NCBI RefSeq assembly: GCF_018342475.1
Contig: NZ_JAEMUD010000003.1
Coordinates: 186,001-250,000 of the forward strand
Direction: 5' to 3'
Source of the DNA: Parachlamydia sp. AcF125
Lineage (GTDB): Bacteria > Chlamydiota > Chlamydiia > Chlamydiales > Parachlamydiaceae
Length of the DNA: 64,000 nucleotides
In this document: positions 1 through 8,482 of the stretch, piece after piece
How the letters are laid out: each line of letters begins with the position of its first letter
How positions within the stretch are numbered: the stretch's first letter is position 1
Position numbers and translations under genes: made by a program
Notes under the pieces: model-generated
The model's database searches: none
What the model saw: the letters and a program-made list of their open reading frames with translations, nothing else
What the model was told of the DNA's origin: nothing

Positions 1-461
1 AATTTGGCAAGCGAGCTGGATCAGAAAATCTAGCAGGGATTGTGGGGCTTGCCCGTGCTGTAGCATTGCTAGAAACTGAACTTCCCAAAGCCATTCACCA
101 TATGCTAGCCTTAAGAAACCGATTCGAAACCGAAGTCTTGAGAAAGCTCTCGGGGGTTGAAATCAATGGACAGGGAGAAAGAATTGCAAATGTAAGCAAT
201 TTATCTTTTGAAGGAATTGAGGGGGAATCCCTTATTGCTCTTTTAGATCGTGAAGGTGTGGCTGTTAGTCATGGTTCTGCCTGTTCTTCCGGGGCTCTTG
301 AGCCATCCCGAATCTTACTAAGCATGGGAACGCCAATAGATCAAGCAGCTTCTGCCATCCGCTTCTCTTTAAGTCGATTTACCACACAAGCAGAAATCGA
401 CCAAACAATCGCCATTGTCGTTCGCCTTGTTTCCCATTTGCGCAATTTAACCAAACCGTGA
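1..461 (+). CDS. Cysteine desulfurase (NifS/IscS family), C-terminal part
   Basis: PLP enzyme that removes sulfur from cysteine for Fe-S cluster and thio-cofactor synthesis in the cytoplasm. The frame is open from base 3, so the gene begins outside the window. The first residues read FGKRAGSENLAGIVGLA, matching the conserved R-x-G-(T/S)-E-N segment of the family. The catalytic-loop cysteine follows in SHGSACSSGALEPS, and the end carries the usual IRFSLSRFTTQAEID helix region. About 150 residues of an expected ~380 are present. It stops 91 bases before glgA, so co-transcription is uncertain. The family is clear; whether it is an IscS, SufS or NifS type cannot be decided from this fragment. Confidence 0.9.
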   Translation, partial: FGKRAGSENLAGIVGLARAVALLETELPKAIHHMLALRNRFETEVLRKLSGVEINGQGERIANVSNLSFEGIEGESLIALLDREGVAVSHGSACSSGALEPSRILLSMGTPIDQAASAIRFSLSRFTTQAEIDQTIAIVVRLVSHLRNLTKP

Positions 462-552
462 AACGAGATTGAAAAGAAATTCGGTACAATTTTTAATAAG
501 CCATACATCCTTTAAACTTTGATTACACTTATCAGAAAAGGTCGCGCACACG

Positions 553-2079
553 ATGCATATTATTCATATCGCAGCTGAACTGGCTCCCCTCGCTAAGGTC
601 GGCGGCCTTGCCGATGTAGTTCTCGGTTTATGCCGAGAACTATCCTGGAAAGGACACGACGTTGACATCATCCTTCCCAAGTATGACTGCATGGATAGCA
701 ATCAAATTGGGGATCTTACAATTGTTACGGACAACCTTATGTCGTATTATCATAATGAATGGCATAAGAATACCGTGTGGAAGGGTTGGGTAGAGAACCT
801 AAAAGTTTATTTTATCGAGCCCCACCACCCCCACCGTTTTTTCCAGCGAGGGTGTTATTATGGCTGTGAGGATGACGTTGAAAGATATCTTTATTTTTGT
901 CGAGCCTCCTTAGAATTCTTGTTTAACAAACAAATACCCTGTGATATTATTCACGTGCATGATTGGCAAACAGCTGCCATTCCCCTGTTGATAAAAGAGA
1001 TTTATGAGAACATGGGATTTAATCATGCTAAGACCACACTGACAATCCATAATATTGAATACCAAGGCAGGTGCTCTGCGTTCGATCTCGATCGGATCGG
1101 TTTAAAAGGGGATTCCTATTTTACCCCCGAAAAGCTTCAAGATAAAGTTTATCCTGAATCTTTAAATCTCCTAAAAGGGGGGATCACCTACTCGAATTTT
1201 ATTACCACAGTCTCGCCCACCTATGCTCGAGAAATTCTAACACAAGAACTTGGGTTTGGATTGGAAGACACTTTACTTAAATATACAGATAAGCTTAAAG
1301 GCATTTTAAATGGGGTGGATTATTCCTATTGGAACCCCGAAATTGATCGTTATTTACCCGCCCACTACTCTTCGCGAGAGCTTCCCCGAGATAAAGAAGA
1401 TCGGCATACCTTAAACAAAAAAGGGTTTATCAAAAAGGTTTTAAGAGAGCGGCTAGGCCTATCAGAAAAACATAAGCCTATTGTGGGCTGTGTAGCACGA
1501 CTTGTCCCTCAAAAGGGGATCGACTTGATCAAGCATGCCATTTCTTATCTTGTTGAGCAAGAGGCCCAGTTTATTTTGCTGGGAACTAGCCCTATTCCAA
1601 AGATTAGCGAAGAGTTCTTCCTCCTTCAGCAGGTTTATCTTAACCACCCTGATGTCAGTCTAGTCCTTCATCACCAAGAAGAATTAGCCCATCAGATTTT
1701 TGCAGGCTCCGATATTTTAATCGTGCCTTCTTTATTTGAACCTTGTGGGCTCACTCAAATGATTGCCCTTAAATATGGCACAATTCCTGTCGTGCGTAAA
1801 ACCGGCGGGCTTTCTGATACAATCATCGATGTGGGTTCCCCTACAGAGACCGGTAACGCCAATGGTTATACCTTTAACGATCCGACGCCCCAAAGTTTTG
1901 AAGCAACTCTTCATCGAGCGATTCGTTGCTGGTTCGATGACCCAAGCAAGTGGTGGCAGCTCATGATTCACGGCATGAATATCGACTTTAGTTGGAATCA
2001 TCCGGCAAGCCATTATTTAGAAATTTATCAGCATTTGGTCTCTCTAAATCAAGAGCTTCTTCAAGCAAACGAATTGTGA
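553..2079 (+). CDS. glgA: Glycogen synthase (ADP-glucose type, GT5)
   Basis: Transfers glucose from ADP-glucose to the growing alpha-1,4-glucan; cytoplasmic. The N-terminus carries the substrate-binding KVGGL motif (residues 15-19) within AELAPLAKVGGLADV. The C-terminal GT-B domain has PSLFEPCGLTQM, with the conserved glutamate near residue 396, followed by VRKTGGLSDTI. The length of 508 is slightly longer than typical bacterial GlgA (~475-480). A GTG start of the next small ORF overlaps its stop codon, so the downstream genes may be translationally coupled. glgA next to pgsA is also the order I recall in Chlamydia. Confidence in function is high. Confidence 0.97.
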   Translation: MHIIHIAAELAPLAKVGGLADVVLGLCRELSWKGHDVDIILPKYDCMDSNQIGDLTIVTDNLMSYYHNEWHKNTVWKGWVENLKVYFIEPHHPHRFFQRGCYYGCEDDVERYLYFCRASLEFLFNKQIPCDIIHVHDWQTAAIPLLIKEIYENMGFNHAKTTLTIHNIEYQGRCSAFDLDRIGLKGDSYFTPEKLQDKVYPESLNLLKGGITYSNFITTVSPTYAREILTQELGFGLEDTLLKYTDKLKGILNGVDYSYWNPEIDRYLPAHYSSRELPRDKEDRHTLNKKGFIKKVLRERLGLSEKHKPIVGCVARLVPQKGIDLIKHAISYLVEQEAQFILLGTSPIPKISEEFFLLQQVYLNHPDVSLVLHHQEELAHQIFAGSDILIVPSLFEPCGLTQMIALKYGTIPVVRKTGGLSDTIIDVGSPTETGNANGYTFNDPTPQSFEATLHRAIRCWFDDPSKWWQLMIHGMNIDFSWNHPASHYLEIYQHLVSLNQELLQANEL

Positions 2080-2186
2080 TCTTCCTAATAGCTTTATTCT
2101 TGGCGATCTTGCTGTTAATTGCTTCCCAGAATAAAGCAATTCATTTAGAATTTTATCAGCCAAATGAACCTAACAACAACGAATGA
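2076..2186 (+). CDS. Tiny single-pass membrane protein, LapA-like
   Basis: A 36-residue reading frame whose GTG start overlaps the glgA stop (GTGA) and whose TGA stop overlaps the pgsA start (ATGA). Both overlaps are four bases, a strong sign of translational coupling. The product has one hydrophobic segment (FLIALFLAILLLIA) followed by SQNKAIHLEFYQPNEP. That layout, a transmembrane helix then Q-N and a short amphipathic stretch, recalls the first helix of LapA/DUF1049 proteins, but the protein is far shorter than the family. Function unknown; I infer a small membrane protein from the composition and the tight fit between two genes. It could instead be an untranslated linker. Confidence 0.5.
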   Translation: MIFLIALFLAILLLIASQNKAIHLEFYQPNEPNNNE

Positions 2187-2806
2187 GTAGGTGTTTTTTG
2201 AATATTGCGAATGCTTTGACGATTATTAGACTTTGTATCAGCCCTTTTTTTTTATTGGTCTACCTCAAGCCAGATTTTCTCCATCTTTCGACCCATCATC
2301 TTCCTTATGTTCTTTTAGCGTTATGGGCTATTTCTGAGCTTTCAGATGCCTTTGATGGGTACTTGGCTCGTCGCTATAATCAAGTGACCGAACTAGGTAA
2401 AATTTTAGATCCCATGGCAGACAGCATAGCACATACCACTGTCTTTCTCGCTTTCACCCAAGCTCCTGTTAATCTCCCCATTCCTCTTCTCTTCATATTT
2501 TTATATCGAGATTCTGTGGTCAGTACGCTCCGCACCATTTGCGCTTTAAAAGGATTTGCTTTGGCCGCTCGCACTAGCGGGAAAATTAAAGCGGTTATTC
2601 AAGCTCTGGCAGCTTTTTTTATTCTTCTGTTAATGATTCCTCATGCCACAGGGTTGCTTTCTCAAGAAAAGCTGCAATTCACCAGCACCTGGATTGTCAT
2701 AGGAGCTGCTCTTTATACTATTTATTCTGGGGTTGATTACATTTATGCGAATTGGACTTATATTGCACGCATGTTAACCCCCCAAAATCCCGCTCAAACT
2801 AAATGA
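2183..2806 (+). CDS. pgsA: CDP-diacylglycerol-glycerol-3-phosphate 3-phosphatidyltransferase
   Basis: Makes phosphatidylglycerophosphate from CDP-diacylglycerol and glycerol-3-phosphate in the inner membrane; the first step to phosphatidylglycerol and cardiolipin. The full CDP-alcohol phosphotransferase signature D-x2-D-G-x2-A-R-x8-G-x3-D-x3-D is present from D55 to D80 (DAFDGYLARR, then G72, D76, D80). Several hydrophobic segments fit a polytopic protein of 207 residues, the usual size for PgsA. The start overlaps the preceding small ORF by four bases. The exact alcohol substrate is inferred from family resemblance and from the glgA-pgsA neighbourhood remembered from Chlamydia. Confidence 0.9.
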   Translation: MSRCFLNIANALTIIRLCISPFFLLVYLKPDFLHLSTHHLPYVLLALWAISELSDAFDGYLARRYNQVTELGKILDPMADSIAHTTVFLAFTQAPVNLPIPLLFIFLYRDSVVSTLRTICALKGFALAARTSGKIKAVIQALAAFFILLLMIPHATGLLSQEKLQFTSTWIVIGAALYTIYSGVDYIYANWTYIARMLTPQNPAQTK

Positions 2807-2838
2807 CCTCGCATAACTTACAAGGTTCAAGGTGTCGG

Positions 2839-2857
2839 AAACCCTGCGATGGGGTTT
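2839..2857 (+). terminator. Possible terminator after pgsA
   Basis: An AAACCC / GGGTTT stem with a seven-base loop lies 33 bases after the pgsA stop, followed by a short mixed T stretch. The stem is only six base pairs, so this is weak. Confidence 0.3.
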
Positions 2858-3256
2858 ATCATTCAAAGAAAGGAAGCCTATCTTAACACATTTTTGGGTA
2901 TTAAAGGAGGCATGGCCTTACGATTATGCTGCCTGGCTGCCCCTGAGGGAAAAAAACTTTTCGCTTCTATCTCTTGCTGTCCTCATGCCATATTTTACCC
3001 CGCCAAGAGCTTAGGCCAGCTTATTTTAAAAGAATAGGGCTTGTTTATTTAGAAGGCTATAATTTCTGGGAGGAATAGCTATGAGCCTAGCTAGAGAAGT
3101 CTCAGAACAAAGATTGCCAGACCCTTTCAAGGATAAAAACAGCCTTTAATTCCTGTTCAAGCATCGTCAAGCTACTTAGAGGGATCGCTATTTTTTATCT
3201 AGGAACCAAATTCCCCCTTGAAAGTTGGCAAAAGGTTAAAAATAACGGCCTTCAAA
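2858..3256. other. Intergenic region, no gene recognised
   Basis: About 400 bases between pgsA and the convergent transporter gene. Short frames exist (one of 62 codons crosses 2849-3037), but they show no recognisable protein, no good ribosome site and no hydrophobic or repeat pattern. It may hold decayed coding sequence; I cannot name an ancestor. Confidence 0.4.
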
Positions 3257-4606
3257 TTAGACGAGAAAAAGCTCACACTCTTCTTTGATTGAATCTATTT
3301 CAAAGGAAATTTCTCTGCGAAGCTTGAAAATCCCGATCACGTTAATCACCAAAAGAATCCCTCCCATGATCGTCATTACACTTTGGGCAGCAGAAGAATC
3401 CACTAAAGCAAAAAGGATGAGAGCACTCACAGCATACGTATAAAAAATTGGACGCCCTTTAGTCGGGTGCAAAAACTGGGCACATTTAAGACCCACGCAA
3501 AAAAAGGCGTTAATCGTTGAATACCCTAAAAGAAATAAGAAAAATGGCATGAAAAAATTCATGAAAGGAAAGTAACCTTCTAAGGCGCGCTGGACTAAAA
3601 GAGAGCAATCGAGAGGTTGATTCCATACACCCGTAATTAAGGTCAGAAGGATCGTAGTTGTGCAAACTACAAAAGAATCCAAAAAGATGTCCATGAAAAC
3701 TAAACAAGCTTGTTTTTCGGGTATTTTAACCGACGTCTCGCTGTGAATGACGGAAGCATATCCTATTCCCACGTCTCCCGTGTAGCATCCTCGCCTAATT
3801 CCCTGAGAAGCCGTCAACATCATCGTACTTCCAATAAAACCCCCTGCAGCGGCATGGCCAGAGAAGGCCGAGGTCATGACTTCCCGAAAAAGGGCAGGAA
3901 GAAGGGAGAGGTTCTGCATCAAAATCCACCCTCCCATCGTCACATAGAGGATAATAAAAACTGGAATCACGGCACTTGAGATATTGCCAACCCTTCCAAC
4001 TCCTCCGCTTGTAGCAAAAACAATTAAAGCAATTAAAACAAATACCACTACAGGTTCACTAATTGGAAAATTGGAAGACACACTAGTGGTTATCACTTTA
4101 AATTGCCAAATTTCTACACAATAAAGGCAGAGCAAAAAAGCCACAAAAGTTGGAATCCATTTCTGCTTGAAAGCGCGGGTTAAGAAATACATGGGGCCCC
4201 CATCGAAGCTCCCATTTGGATTGGTTATGCGATAGCGCAACCCCAAATAAACCTCCGCATATTTGATCACCATCCCCCCAATCGCCGTTAACCAAATCCA
4301 AAAAATGGCCCCTGGCCCCCCAATTTGAACAGCCGTACAAATCGACACAATATTGCCAATGCCCACGCACCCCCCTACACAAGCAAAAAAAACTTTAACC
4401 GGGTGAACACCACTTCCATAGGATCCTGTATCCTTTAAAAAGCTAAGTAATGTGAAAATGGCCGTAGGAAATTTTCTGATTTGAACAAAATTAGATTGGA
4501 ATGTGAGAAAAAAGCCTAGGATCAAAACCAAGGGGGCTGAGAGGTAACTCCATATAAAGTCTTCTATACTCACCAAAAATTTTAAGATGGGAACCATGCC
4601 TTCCAT
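3257..4606 (-). CDS. Sodium:alanine/glycine symporter (AGCS family)
   Basis: Inner-membrane secondary transporter that takes up alanine, glycine or a similar small amino acid with sodium. The protein of 449 residues is hydrophobic throughout, with about ten to eleven membrane spans. The family signature is easy to see: GCVGIGNIVSICTAVQIGGP, then FWIWLTAIGGMVIKYAEVYL with YR after it. Later segments such as FIGSTMMLTASQGIRRG and GYASVIHSE fit the C-terminal half of AGCS carriers. The start is supported by AAGGATCTT immediately upstream of the ATG. It stands alone, convergent with pgsA. Substrate choice within the family is an inference. Uptake of host amino acids suits an intracellular bacterium. 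Confidence 0.92.
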   Translation of the reverse strand: MEGMVPILKFLVSIEDFIWSYLSAPLVLILGFFLTFQSNFVQIRKFPTAIFTLLSFLKDTGSYGSGVHPVKVFFACVGGCVGIGNIVSICTAVQIGGPGAIFWIWLTAIGGMVIKYAEVYLGLRYRITNPNGSFDGGPMYFLTRAFKQKWIPTFVAFLLCLYCVEIWQFKVITTSVSSNFPISEPVVVFVLIALIVFATSGGVGRVGNISSAVIPVFIILYVTMGGWILMQNLSLLPALFREVMTSAFSGHAAAGGFIGSTMMLTASQGIRRGCYTGDVGIGYASVIHSETSVKIPEKQACLVFMDIFLDSFVVCTTTILLTLITGVWNQPLDCSLLVQRALEGYFPFMNFFMPFFLFLLGYSTINAFFCVGLKCAQFLHPTKGRPIFYTYAVSALILFALVDSSAAQSVMTIMGGILLVINVIGIFKLRREISFEIDSIKEECELFLV

Positions 4607-4681
4607 AAGATCCTTACATTCCTTTTAACAAAAAATTATAACAAAAATTAGAGTAAAAACCAATAAATTTGTTTACAATTT

Positions 4682-5161
4682 TCATAGACGTAAGGCATCT
4701 AGGAACGGCTTATTTTTTCTTAGGAACTCTTCTTTCCAATAATAATGATCTAAAAGGTGCGAGGGATCTCTTTTTAAAATGATATAAGCGATATAAATGG
4801 CCTCGATCGAAGCTAAACCTTGCTCGGGAAATGGGCAAGCCGTTTGACAACGGGGATAAGCAGTGCGGCATTGGGCGGGGATACTGCGCCGTTTTATTAA
4901 GCTTTTTTGTTGTACCCACTCAAGCATTTTCTCCGCATAACGCCAAGTCCCATCCAAAATGAGAAGACCCTGCTGAGAATCTGAAGAATCTAATGGAGGG
5001 GCATCGATCGCCAATAAAACATACTGCTCTACAGAAGGCAATTCTTCTGTCGGGTAAGTTAAAAATGAAAAATCCGGCCTATTCTCTAAACCACGCAGGC
5101 TACACTTCAGCAGGTTTTCCTTCCGATGGCGGATAACTAGAGTTGGAGGAAAGAATTGCAT
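4682..5161 (-). CDS. DTW/Tsr3-like aminocarboxypropyltransferase family protein
   Basis: Protein of 159 residues with LLILDGTWRYAEKMLEWV, which holds the D-x-x-W core of the DTW domain, and a C-terminal ASIEAIYIAYIILKRD segment equivalent to the S-x-x-E-A helix shared by DTW and Tsr3 proteins. Members transfer the 3-amino-3-carboxypropyl group of S-adenosylmethionine to uridine in tRNA (TapT) or to rRNA (Tsr3). Several cysteines (CRTAYPRCQTAC) lie between the two motifs. It is shorter than E. coli TapT (~230), and I cannot tell a tRNA from an rRNA substrate. It is transcribed in the same direction as the transporter, 75 bases upstream. Confidence 0.7.
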   Translation of the reverse strand: MQFFPPTLVIRHRKENLLKCSLRGLENRPDFSFLTYPTEELPSVEQYVLLAIDAPPLDSSDSQQGLLILDGTWRYAEKMLEWVQQKSLIKRRSIPAQCRTAYPRCQTACPFPEQGLASIEAIYIAYIILKRDPSHLLDHYYWKEEFLRKNKPFLDALRL

Positions 5162-5301
5162 GGTTTAAATGTTTCAGTTAATATGGCGTTGAAGTACAAT
5201 TTATGCACGTATTTTGTGCAATGAAACAATTATTTAAACATGTAGGAGCTTTTATTTCAAATAGATAAAAGGCATCTGCTCTAAAATCGCAAGAGGTTGA
5301 A

Positions 5302-5823
5302 ATGATGAAACAGTTATCTTTTATTGTGTTAACAGCTCTCGCTTTCTGCTGGCTAAGCTCAGCCCAAGCTGCTTCGGCAACTTCTCCCCTTCAATGGCAC
5401 GAAAATTACGCAGAGGCAGCCAAATTATCTGCGTCCAGTGGTAAACCGCTATTTGTCTTGTTCACCGGCTCAGATTGGTGTACCTATTGCATTAAATTAG
5501 AAAATGAAGTATTTGCAACCCCCGAATTTGCAAAAGCCTTGGGAAATCGGTTGATTTTTGTTAAGCTAGATTATCCCCCTAAAGCTTCTGTACCCGTTCA
5601 AATCAAAGAACAAAATGAAGCCCTTAAACGAAAATTCAATATTCAAGGATTTCCTACTGTAGTCCTTTTAGATTCGAAAGGGGGACAAATTGGAGTCACG
5701 GGCTATAAAACTGGCGGCGGTAAAATTTATGCCGACCATATTCAAAAATTACTCGATAACCATTCCGCTTATTTGCAAAAAATGGACACCCTGCAAAGTC
5801 ATAAACTTGCGGGAGTAAGCTAA
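5302..5823 (+). CDS. Periplasmic thioredoxin-fold oxidoreductase (DsbH-like)
   Basis: Secreted thiol-disulfide protein. Residues 1-24 form a signal peptide ending near SSAQAAS. The thioredoxin fold follows, with GSDWCTYCIKLENEVF holding a C-x-x-C active site (WCTYC) and the cis-proline segment GFPTVVLLDSKG. The size (173) and arrangement match the chlamydial DsbH type, a reducing periplasmic thioredoxin-like protein thought to act on cysteine-rich outer-membrane proteins. AGAGG upstream of two adjacent ATG codons supports the start. A bidirectional hairpin terminator follows. The exact redox role is inferred from the family. Confidence 0.85.
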   Translation: MMKQLSFIVLTALAFCWLSSAQAASATSPLQWHENYAEAAKLSASSGKPLFVLFTGSDWCTYCIKLENEVFATPEFAKALGNRLIFVKLDYPPKASVPVQIKEQNEALKRKFNIQGFPTVVLLDSKGGQIGVTGYKTGGGKIYADHIQKLLDNHSAYLQKMDTLQSHKLAGVS

Positions 5824-5829
5824 ATAAAA

Positions 5830-5846
5830 AAGGGGTTTATCCCCTT
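5830..5846. terminator. Bidirectional terminator between dsbH-like gene and helicase gene
   Basis: Stem AAGGGG / CCCCTT with a five-base loop, flanked by A-rich and T-rich tracts, in the 26 bases between two convergent genes. It suits termination from both sides. Confidence 0.75.
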
Positions 5847-5849
5847 CTT

Positions 5850-7883
5850 TTAAATCTCCAGCGCTTGATCCCATTTTGTGATTTTTAATAATTCTTTTGG
5901 AATCTCATGCAAAAAGCGAGAAGGCTTAGAGGCATATTCCTTTCCCATTTTTTTTCTTTTGCGTGCCATGCTGATTGTTAAAAACTGCCTTGCTCGCGTA
6001 ATGGCGACATACATTAAACGCCTTTCTTCCTCTACTCCCACTTCTTTTAAGCTCTTTTCATGGGGAATAATGTGATCCTCAATCCCTACTAAAAAGCAAG
6101 CCTTGAACTCAAGGCCTTTGGCACTATGGAAAGTTAATAAATTGACTTGATCTTTCTCAGACGTATTTTTTTGATGAGGTTTCCAATCTTGCTGCAAAGG
6201 AGTTGCGGTAATAAAGTCATGTAAAGTTGGATTTTTATGAAATTCTTTGTGAAAAGATTCTTTAAACTCTGCTAGGGAAGAAATAAATTCTTGCACATTC
6301 TCCCACTTGAAATCACGCATTTGGGTACTTTTTACTTCATCATCAATCGCTTTTTTATAGTTGATCGCTTCTACCAATTCTATTAAAGCAGGCGATAAAT
6401 CTTGCTCGAACCGCTGTTTGGAACTCTCTAGAATTCCTATAAAATTTTGAAGGGAATTCAGGGCTTTTTGGCTCCAATGCGAAGCGACTTCTTGCACAGT
6501 AGGTTCCCCCTGCGCTAGAGCTTTTAAGACATCCCATAAAGGAAGTTGATGATTGCGATTGTAAGCTGTAGCGGCATCCAGCGCTGCTTCTCCTATCCCC
6601 CGCCTTGGCTGATTGATAATGCGTAAAAGGGCTTCTTGATCCAAAGGGTTCGCAATCACTCTTAAGTAGGCAAAAAGATCGCGCACTTCCCTTCTTTCAT
6701 AAAATTCTGTACCCCCAAAAATCTCATAAGGAATCCCTTTAATCCATTGGTCCCCCTCCTTCCAGGTGTAATTCATTAAAGCGAGCTCAAAAAGGCGTGA
6801 TAAAGCATTCGAGCGATAGAGAATGGCGATATCCCTCCATTTCAGCTGATACTTTTCGCGTAGATGCGCAATCCGATAAACCACAGCTTCTGCTTCCTCC
6901 TTTTCTGCGGGCGCATGAAAAATTTCTATCGGCTCCCCCTCGCCTCGATGACTCCATAATACTTTCTGGTGGCGTGTTTGGTTGTGGCTAATCACTCCGT
7001 TCGCGGCTTTTAAAATCGTGTTTGTAGAGCGGTAATTTTGCTCTAACTTGATAATGGTTGCGTGGGAAAATTCGAGAATATTCTTAACTTCTGCCCCCCG
7101 CCAACCATAGATCGACTGATCATCATCTCCCACTACACAAAGATTTTGATACTTTCTTGAGAGTAAAGAGGCTAATTTATATTGGATGGGATTTGTATCT
7201 TGGTACTCATCAATCATGAGGTACCGATAGCGCTCTTGATATTTATCTAGCACCTCGGGAAAATTTTCGAAAAGTTGAACAGTTAACCCCAATAGATTAT
7301 TAAAATCAACCGCGTTATAAGCACGCAAGCTAGCTTGTAAGCGTTGATAAATAGACCTGGTAAATTCATCATGCCATTTAGAACCAGTATTGCAGATTTC
7401 TTCACTCGCGAGCCCTTTATTTTGGGCCTGATTAATCACGGCTGTGGTACTAGCTAAAGAGGGCAATTGGGCTTCGTGTTCAAGCAAATCGCGCGCGATC
7501 AAGCCGATCAGCCGCTGCACATCTTTTTCATCATATAAGCTAAACTGCGAAGTGTAACCAAGCTTATGAATTTCAGCCCGTAGAATCTGCATACAAAAGC
7601 TATGAAATGTGCACAAAGAAATTTGTTTAGCAATTTCAGGAGCTGCTAGCAATCCAATACGGTGGCGCATTTCAGCAGCAGCCTTGTTTGTAAACGTGAG
7701 TCCCAAAATCGATTTGGGAGATACTCCTTTAGCAGACATTAGATAAGCCATGCGCACAGTCAAAACTTTCGTTTTGCCACTACCCGCGCCTGCTAATATT
7801 AAAACTCTTCCATCTGTGGTCGTAACAGCGGTTCTTTGTGAAGGATTTAAAGCCTCTAATTCCTCTTTAAAATCACATTTCAT
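5850..7883 (-). CDS. ATP-dependent DNA helicase UvrD/PcrA
   Basis: Superfamily-1 3'-5' DNA helicase for repair and replication restart. The seven helicase motifs are visible: Q motif LNPSQRTAV, Walker A AGAGSGKT (residues 31-38), LTFTNKAAAEM, motif II MIDEYQDTN, motif III VVGDDDQSIYGWRGA, LEQNYRST, TFHSAKGLEF and motif VI YVAITRARQFL. The length of 677 is typical of PcrA/UvrD, slightly short at the C-terminus. GAGGGAA lies just upstream of the ATG. It runs in the same direction as rpmH-rnpA, 60 bases downstream of rnpA. UvrD versus PcrA naming is arbitrary here. Confidence 0.95.
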   Translation of the reverse strand: MKCDFKEELEALNPSQRTAVTTTDGRVLILAGAGSGKTKVLTVRMAYLMSAKGVSPKSILGLTFTNKAAAEMRHRIGLLAAPEIAKQISLCTFHSFCMQILRAEIHKLGYTSQFSLYDEKDVQRLIGLIARDLLEHEAQLPSLASTTAVINQAQNKGLASEEICNTGSKWHDEFTRSIYQRLQASLRAYNAVDFNNLLGLTVQLFENFPEVLDKYQERYRYLMIDEYQDTNPIQYKLASLLSRKYQNLCVVGDDDQSIYGWRGAEVKNILEFSHATIIKLEQNYRSTNTILKAANGVISHNQTRHQKVLWSHRGEGEPIEIFHAPAEKEEAEAVVYRIAHLREKYQLKWRDIAILYRSNALSRLFELALMNYTWKEGDQWIKGIPYEIFGGTEFYERREVRDLFAYLRVIANPLDQEALLRIINQPRRGIGEAALDAATAYNRNHQLPLWDVLKALAQGEPTVQEVASHWSQKALNSLQNFIGILESSKQRFEQDLSPALIELVEAINYKKAIDDEVKSTQMRDFKWENVQEFISSLAEFKESFHKEFHKNPTLHDFITATPLQQDWKPHQKNTSEKDQVNLLTFHSAKGLEFKACFLVGIEDHIIPHEKSLKEVGVEEERRLMYVAITRARQFLTISMARKRKKMGKEYASKPSRFLHEIPKELLKITKWDQALEI

Positions 7884-7943
7884 AAGGGTTCCCTCTTTGA
7901 GGGGGAAAAATAGATTTTACTTTTAAAGCCAAATTAAAGCATT

Positions 7944-8288
7944 TTAATTTTCAGCAGATTGGAGCAAAAGCAACATTTCTTTTTGCACGTCTTGAGCCTT
8001 TAGATTTTTATGAAACCCGCGAGGTTTCACGTTTAAATCTAAATGAGAGGGAAGTAAATGATGGCATGTCCTAAACGCCTCGCGCACCGTTCTTTTAAAG
8101 CGGTTGCGGTCGTGCGCTTTACCATATTTTTTGGTTACCGTAATTCCAAGCCTTGTTTGCGCCTGGGAGCGCTTACAAAATTCAATCATCACATAACACC
8201 CGAAGCAGCGCCTGCCTTTATACGATAACCGTTGATACTGTTTGCGGGTGCGGATTTTTAAGGCTTTTGGAAAAGAGCAAGAGATCAC
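7944..8288 (-). CDS. rnpA: Ribonuclease P protein component
   Basis: Protein subunit of RNase P, which trims tRNA 5' leaders. The signature helix reads KAHDRNRFKRTVREAFR, matching the family R-N-R-x-K-R-x-x-R-E-x-F-R pattern. The small basic protein of 114 residues has the expected size and lies directly after rpmH, seven bases from its stop, the classic rpmH-rnpA arrangement. The start appears to be GTG, since no better ATG lies upstream of the conserved N-terminus; the ribosome site is weak, so coupling to rpmH is likely. It ends in a leucine-rich helix (EMLLLLQSAEN). Confidence 0.93.
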   Translation of the reverse strand: MISCSFPKALKIRTRKQYQRLSYKGRRCFGCYVMIEFCKRSQAQTRLGITVTKKYGKAHDRNRFKRTVREAFRTCHHLLPSHLDLNVKPRGFHKNLKAQDVQKEMLLLLQSAEN

Positions 8289-8294
8289 TCTTTA

Positions 8295-8432
8295 TTATAC
8301 TCGAGTTAATTGCTTACGTCCACGACGGCGTCTGCGATTAATGATTTTACGTCCATCGGCAGTTTTCATTCTTTTACGAAATCCATGCTCGGATTTTCTA
8401 CGGCGCTTGCTTGGCTGATAAGTTCGTTTCAC
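8295..8432 (-). CDS. rpmH: 50S ribosomal protein L34
   Basis: A 45-residue, extremely basic protein beginning [20 protein letters not shown] and ending in an arginine run then KQLTRV: an unmistakable L34. The start is GTG (bases 8430-8432 on the plus strand read CAC), preceded by AAGGAAAAA as ribosome site. It is followed at once by rnpA. A TATAAT-like box lies 20-25 bases upstream. Full family length; very sure. Confidence 0.97.
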   Translation of the reverse strand: MKRTYQPSKRRRKSEHGFRKRMKTADGRKIINRRRRRGRKQLTRV

Positions 8433-8452
8433 GATTTTTTCCTTATACTGGC

Positions 8453-8482
8453 ATTATAAATATAGGTGTTCTTCGTTTAGAA
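8453..8482 (-). promoter_or_regulatory. Candidate promoter for rpmH-rnpA
   Basis: On the minus strand a perfect TATAAT box (plus-strand 8453-8458) is preceded by TTCTAA with an 18-base spacer. The distance leaves a leader of only about 15 bases with the ribosome site of rpmH. The -35 box is a poor match. Confidence 0.4.

Noticed and set aside
2849-3037. 62-codon frame after pgsA
   Set aside because: No ribosome site, no homology recognised, and it begins within a possible terminator.
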